The position numbers and the translations under genes were made by a program. This document shows, piece by piece, positions 61,884 to 64,000 of a stretch of DNA of 64,000 bases (positions are counted from its first letter, which is position 1; every line of letters begins with the position of its first letter). The DNA comes from Methylomonas koyamae (GTDB taxonomy: Bacteria > Pseudomonadota > Gammaproteobacteria > Methylococcales > Methylomonadaceae), in the NCBI RefSeq assembly GCF_019669905.1, contig NZ_AP019777.1, positions 3,844,001-3,908,000 on the forward strand, written 5' to 3'. The notes under the pieces were generated by a model, which had not been told where the DNA came from, ran no database searches, and saw only the letters and a program-made list of their open reading frames with translations.

Positions 61884-62615
61884 TTACAGAAAATAGCGTT
61901 CGGTATTGCTAAAGCCGCGGCCGTTTTCCGGGCGGAAATTGCGGCATTTGTCGTCTTGGTCAGGCAAGGCGCCGCGATAGGCTTGCAATAACACCGGTTT
62001 GGGCTGGTAATGCGGATTGGGATCCAATGGATGCGGGCAACTGCTCAGCACCACCAGCGTGTTCATTTCGAAGCGCAATTCGACTTGGCTGTCCGCAACG
62101 GAATGGCCGGATTGAAATTTCAGGTTGCCGTCCACGTCGGCCGCGATCTTGCTGAAGAAATTGACGTTGGCGACCAAGTCGCGCTTGCCCAGCCCCCATT
62201 TCTCCAGTTCGATCAACAAACTGTCGCGGCCGTTGCGGTACATCGCATTGCGATGGCTTTGGTAATTGGCCGTGCCGTATTTGGCCAGTACTTGCGCGGC
62301 GTCGGACACGCCGCACACCGTGTCGTGCCAACCCAGCGTGTCGGCGGTAAGCGAGCACAACACCCGGCCCATGTCCGAGTAGCAAACAAAGCCTTCGGTC
62401 AGATGAAACGTGTGTTGCGCTTTTAAAGTGTCCGCCATGTTGTAGCGTTCGCTGCGTTCGTCGTCATTGATGAACAAAGCCGACAAGTTGGCGCCGCCTT
62501 CGCTGTCGGTCAGGCGCAAGCGGTTGCCGCGCCGCATCCGAAACGAAGTGTGGGTGCCGGCCGGCAGGGTCTCGCTCCAAAGCAGGTCTGCAGGATTGAT
62601 TGCCGCTAAAGTCAT
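61884..62615 (-). CDS. Urea carboxylase-associated protein 2 / CgdAB-type deiminase subunit
   Basis: A 243-residue DUF1989-type protein, paralogous to its neighbour: GTHTSFRMRRGNRLRLTDSEGGANLSALFINDDERSERYNMADTLKAQ, LGWHDTVCGVSDAAQVLAKYG and NVNFFSKIAADVDGNLKFQ. The HDT and CxxxD/A positions parallel UAAP1. Both are probably needed for the deiminase complex, by analogy with characterised CgdAB. It follows the ABC ATPase gene after 18 bp and precedes UAAP1 after 25 bp, indicating one transcript. Confidence 0.9.
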   Translation of the reverse strand: MTLAAINPADLLWSETLPAGTHTSFRMRRGNRLRLTDSEGGANLSALFINDDERSERYNMADTLKAQHTFHLTEGFVCYSDMGRVLCSLTADTLGWHDTVCGVSDAAQVLAKYGTANYQSHRNAMYRNGRDSLLIELEKWGLGKRDLVANVNFFSKIAADVDGNLKFQSGHSVADSQVELRFEMNTLVVLSSCPHPLDPNPHYQPKPVLLQAYRGALPDQDDKCRNFRPENGRGFSNTERYFL

Positions 62616-62633
62616 GTTGGTCTCCTAATAGGT

Positions 62634-63473
62634 TTATGGCGCCGGAACCTGGCCCAGGCGCTCGAGCAGTTCGTAGTCGGTCTGCATGCCGGACGTGTCG
62701 CGGATGCCGGCCAAAATTTGTTTTTTCAAAGCGATAAAGTCCGGGGTCTGCTTCATGTCCTGGTCGCGGTGGTCCGGCAACGGTACGGTGTGGACCGCGG
62801 CGATGCGTCCCGGCCGCGGCGCCATCAGCACCACCCGGTGCGCCAGATAAATCGCTTCTTCCACGTCGTGGGTGACGAACAGCACCGTGGTTTTTTCCAG
62901 GATGGAAACATGCAGGATCAGATCGTGCATGACCTCGCGGGTTTGGGCGTCCAGCGCGCCGAACGGCTCGTCCATCAACAGAATGCGCGGCCGCGCCATC
63001 AAAGCCCGGGCAATGGCCACCCGCTGCTGCATGCCGCCGGACAACTGATTCGGATAGGCGTTGGCGACGTGGCTCAGGCCCATCAAGCGGATCAGGGCGT
63101 CGGCCCGGCCCTCGGCGGACTCGACATCGCTCAGGGTCGATACGTCGCGATGCACTTTCAATTGCCGGCAGAATTTGATGTTCTCGGTCACGCTCAGCCA
63201 CGGATACAGGCTGTAATGCTGGAACACCATGGCCCGGTCGATGCCGGGGCCGGCGATCGGCTGGCCGTCAACGTCGACACTACCGCCGCTGGCCGGCTCC
63301 AGACCACCGACGATGCGCAACAAGGTCGACTTGCCGCAGCCAGATGCGCCGACCAGCGTAACGAACTCGCCGGGCGCAAGGTCGAGATCGGCATCCTGCA
63401 AGGCGACGATGTCCGCGCCGTTAGCGGCAAAGCGTTTTTGCAATTGGCGGATTTGTATGATGGGATTCGTCAT
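62634..63473 (-). CDS. ABC transporter ATP-binding protein, SsuB/TauB type
   Basis: A 279-residue ATPase with Walker A GASGCGKST, Q-loop in VFQHYSLYPW, signature LSGGMQQR, Walker B ILLMDEPFGALD and switch VTHDVEEAIYLAHR. The sequence is of the nitrate/sulfonate/taurine importer class. Next to UAAP and carboxylase genes, it probably energises uptake of guanidine, urea or a related compound. The start is the ATG at 63473; longer frames would overlap the permease gene. It lies 5 bp after that gene's stop. Confidence 0.94.
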   Translation of the reverse strand: MTNPIIQIRQLQKRFAANGADIVALQDADLDLAPGEFVTLVGASGCGKSTLLRIVGGLEPASGGSVDVDGQPIAGPGIDRAMVFQHYSLYPWLSVTENIKFCRQLKVHRDVSTLSDVESAEGRADALIRLMGLSHVANAYPNQLSGGMQQRVAIARALMARPRILLMDEPFGALDAQTREVMHDLILHVSILEKTTVLFVTHDVEEAIYLAHRVVLMAPRPGRIAAVHTVPLPDHRDQDMKQTPDFIALKKQILAGIRDTSGMQTDYELLERLGQVPAP

Positions 63474-63478
63474 CGGCG

Positions 63479-64000
63479 CTATCTCCGGTACAGCCAGGGG
63501 AAGCTGCGGCGATGCGCCCAGCGGAAGCATTGGTCGGTAGCCAGCCCGAACAGGCCGATCAAAATGATGCCGGCGAAGATTTTGTCGGTTTGCAAAAAGC
63601 GTTGCGCCTTCAGCACGGCAAAACCCAAACCGGAGTTGGCCGCCACCAGCTCGGCCACCACCAGATAAGTCCAGGCCCAGCCCATTGTCACCCGCAAGGT
63701 ATCCAGGATGGCCGGTTTGGCCGACGGCATGATCACCCGCATCACGATTTCGTCGCGGTCGGCGCCCATGGTCTGTGCAGCTTCGATTTGCTCCATCGGC
63801 ACCCGCCGCACATCCTCGGCGATCATCAGCAGCATTTGAAAGAAAGTGCCGATGAAAATAATCGCGATCTTGGCGCCCTCGTCGATGCCGACCCACAGCA
63901 TCACCAACGGGATGAAGGCCGCCGCCGGCATGTAGCGGATGAAGTCGGTCAAAGGTTCGAACAGGGCTTTGACCGGCGCATAGGTGCCGACCAGCACGCC
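63479..64000 (-). CDS. ABC transporter permease, SsuC/TauC type (partial, 5' end outside window)
   Basis: The C-terminal 173 residues of a permease, open at the right edge. The EAA loop appears as VPMEQIEAAQTMGADRDEIVMRVIMPSAKPAI, followed by LRVTMGWAWTYLVVAEL and a last helix. It is of the nitrate/sulfonate/taurine permease class and pairs with the ATPase 5 bp downstream. The N-terminus, the substrate-binding protein and any riboswitch lie beyond position 64000. Confidence 0.93.
   Translation of the reverse strand, partial: GVLVGTYAPVKALFEPLTDFIRYMPAAAFIPLVMLWVGIDEGAKIAIIFIGTFFQMLLMIAEDVRRVPMEQIEAAQTMGADRDEIVMRVIMPSAKPAILDTLRVTMGWAWTYLVVAELVAANSGLGFAVLKAQRFLQTDKIFAGIILIGLFGLATDQCFRWAHRRSFPWLYRR

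Noticed and set aside
1-64000. CRISPR arrays, rRNA genes or intact prophage
   Set aside because: I saw no evenly spaced direct repeats, no conserved rRNA stretches and no phage structural genes.

Overview
The window looks like chromosomal DNA of a gammaproteobacterial methanotroph or methylotroph, most likely a Methylomonas-like member of the Methylococcales. The reasons are a complete NAD-linked formate dehydrogenase operon (fdsGBA, fdhD/fdsC, fdsD), several PEP-CTERM surface proteins with the VPVPGAVWLFG sorting motif, extensive copper-handling genes, and GC-rich codon use throughout. No methane monooxygenase or rRNA gene is present, so the assignment is an inference.

Layout. Positions 1-1897 hold the tail of a PEP-CTERM protein and a secreted 5'-nucleotidase. 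Positions 1900-5600 are a mobile, lower-GC patch. It contains two integron cassettes without an integrase, with one clear attC site. After them come an inverted GTACGC repeat pair and the C-terminal end of an RHS/polymorphic toxin gene, split by an IS5-like element with a 4-bp target duplication. A probable immunity gene follows. Positions 5900-10950 are scarred: an oxidoreductase remnant, then a truncated FAD amine oxidase joined to a PAS-GGDEF-EAL-CZB protein that has lost its N-terminus. Positions 11000-15900 hold GrpB-like and TrmO-like genes, an unknown protein, a lipoprotein and an alkaline phosphatase. Positions 15887-18979 are an arsenic operon (arsR, two arsC, arsI-like, acr3). A cytochrome c and a PEP-CTERM gene follow.

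Positions 20700-32570 are a metal, probably copper, region. It has a P1B-type ATPase with two related small membrane proteins, and a TauE/SafE-cupredoxin fusion. It also has an operon of an FtsX-type ABC transporter, a polytopic CPFC protein, NosL, a TlpA-like lipoprotein, a NosL-beta-barrel fusion and a free-standing DsbD-alpha domain. I consider this operon the best candidate for an undescribed system.

Positions 32700-43400 are mostly housekeeping: lnt, a SPOR protein with four IDEFG repeats, yciB-yciI-bolA-ppiC, and bfd under a near-perfect Fur box. Positions 43600-49590 are the formate dehydrogenase operon, which makes NADH at the end of C1 oxidation. Positions 50000-55616 have another PEP-CTERM gene, kdpDE without kdpFABC, and a porin. 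Positions 55737-64000, read leftwards, encode an ABC transporter, two UAAP/CgdAB-type proteins, a urea- or guanidine-type carboxylase and allophanate hydrolase. Together these suggest use of guanidine or urea as a nitrogen source. The permease runs off the right edge.
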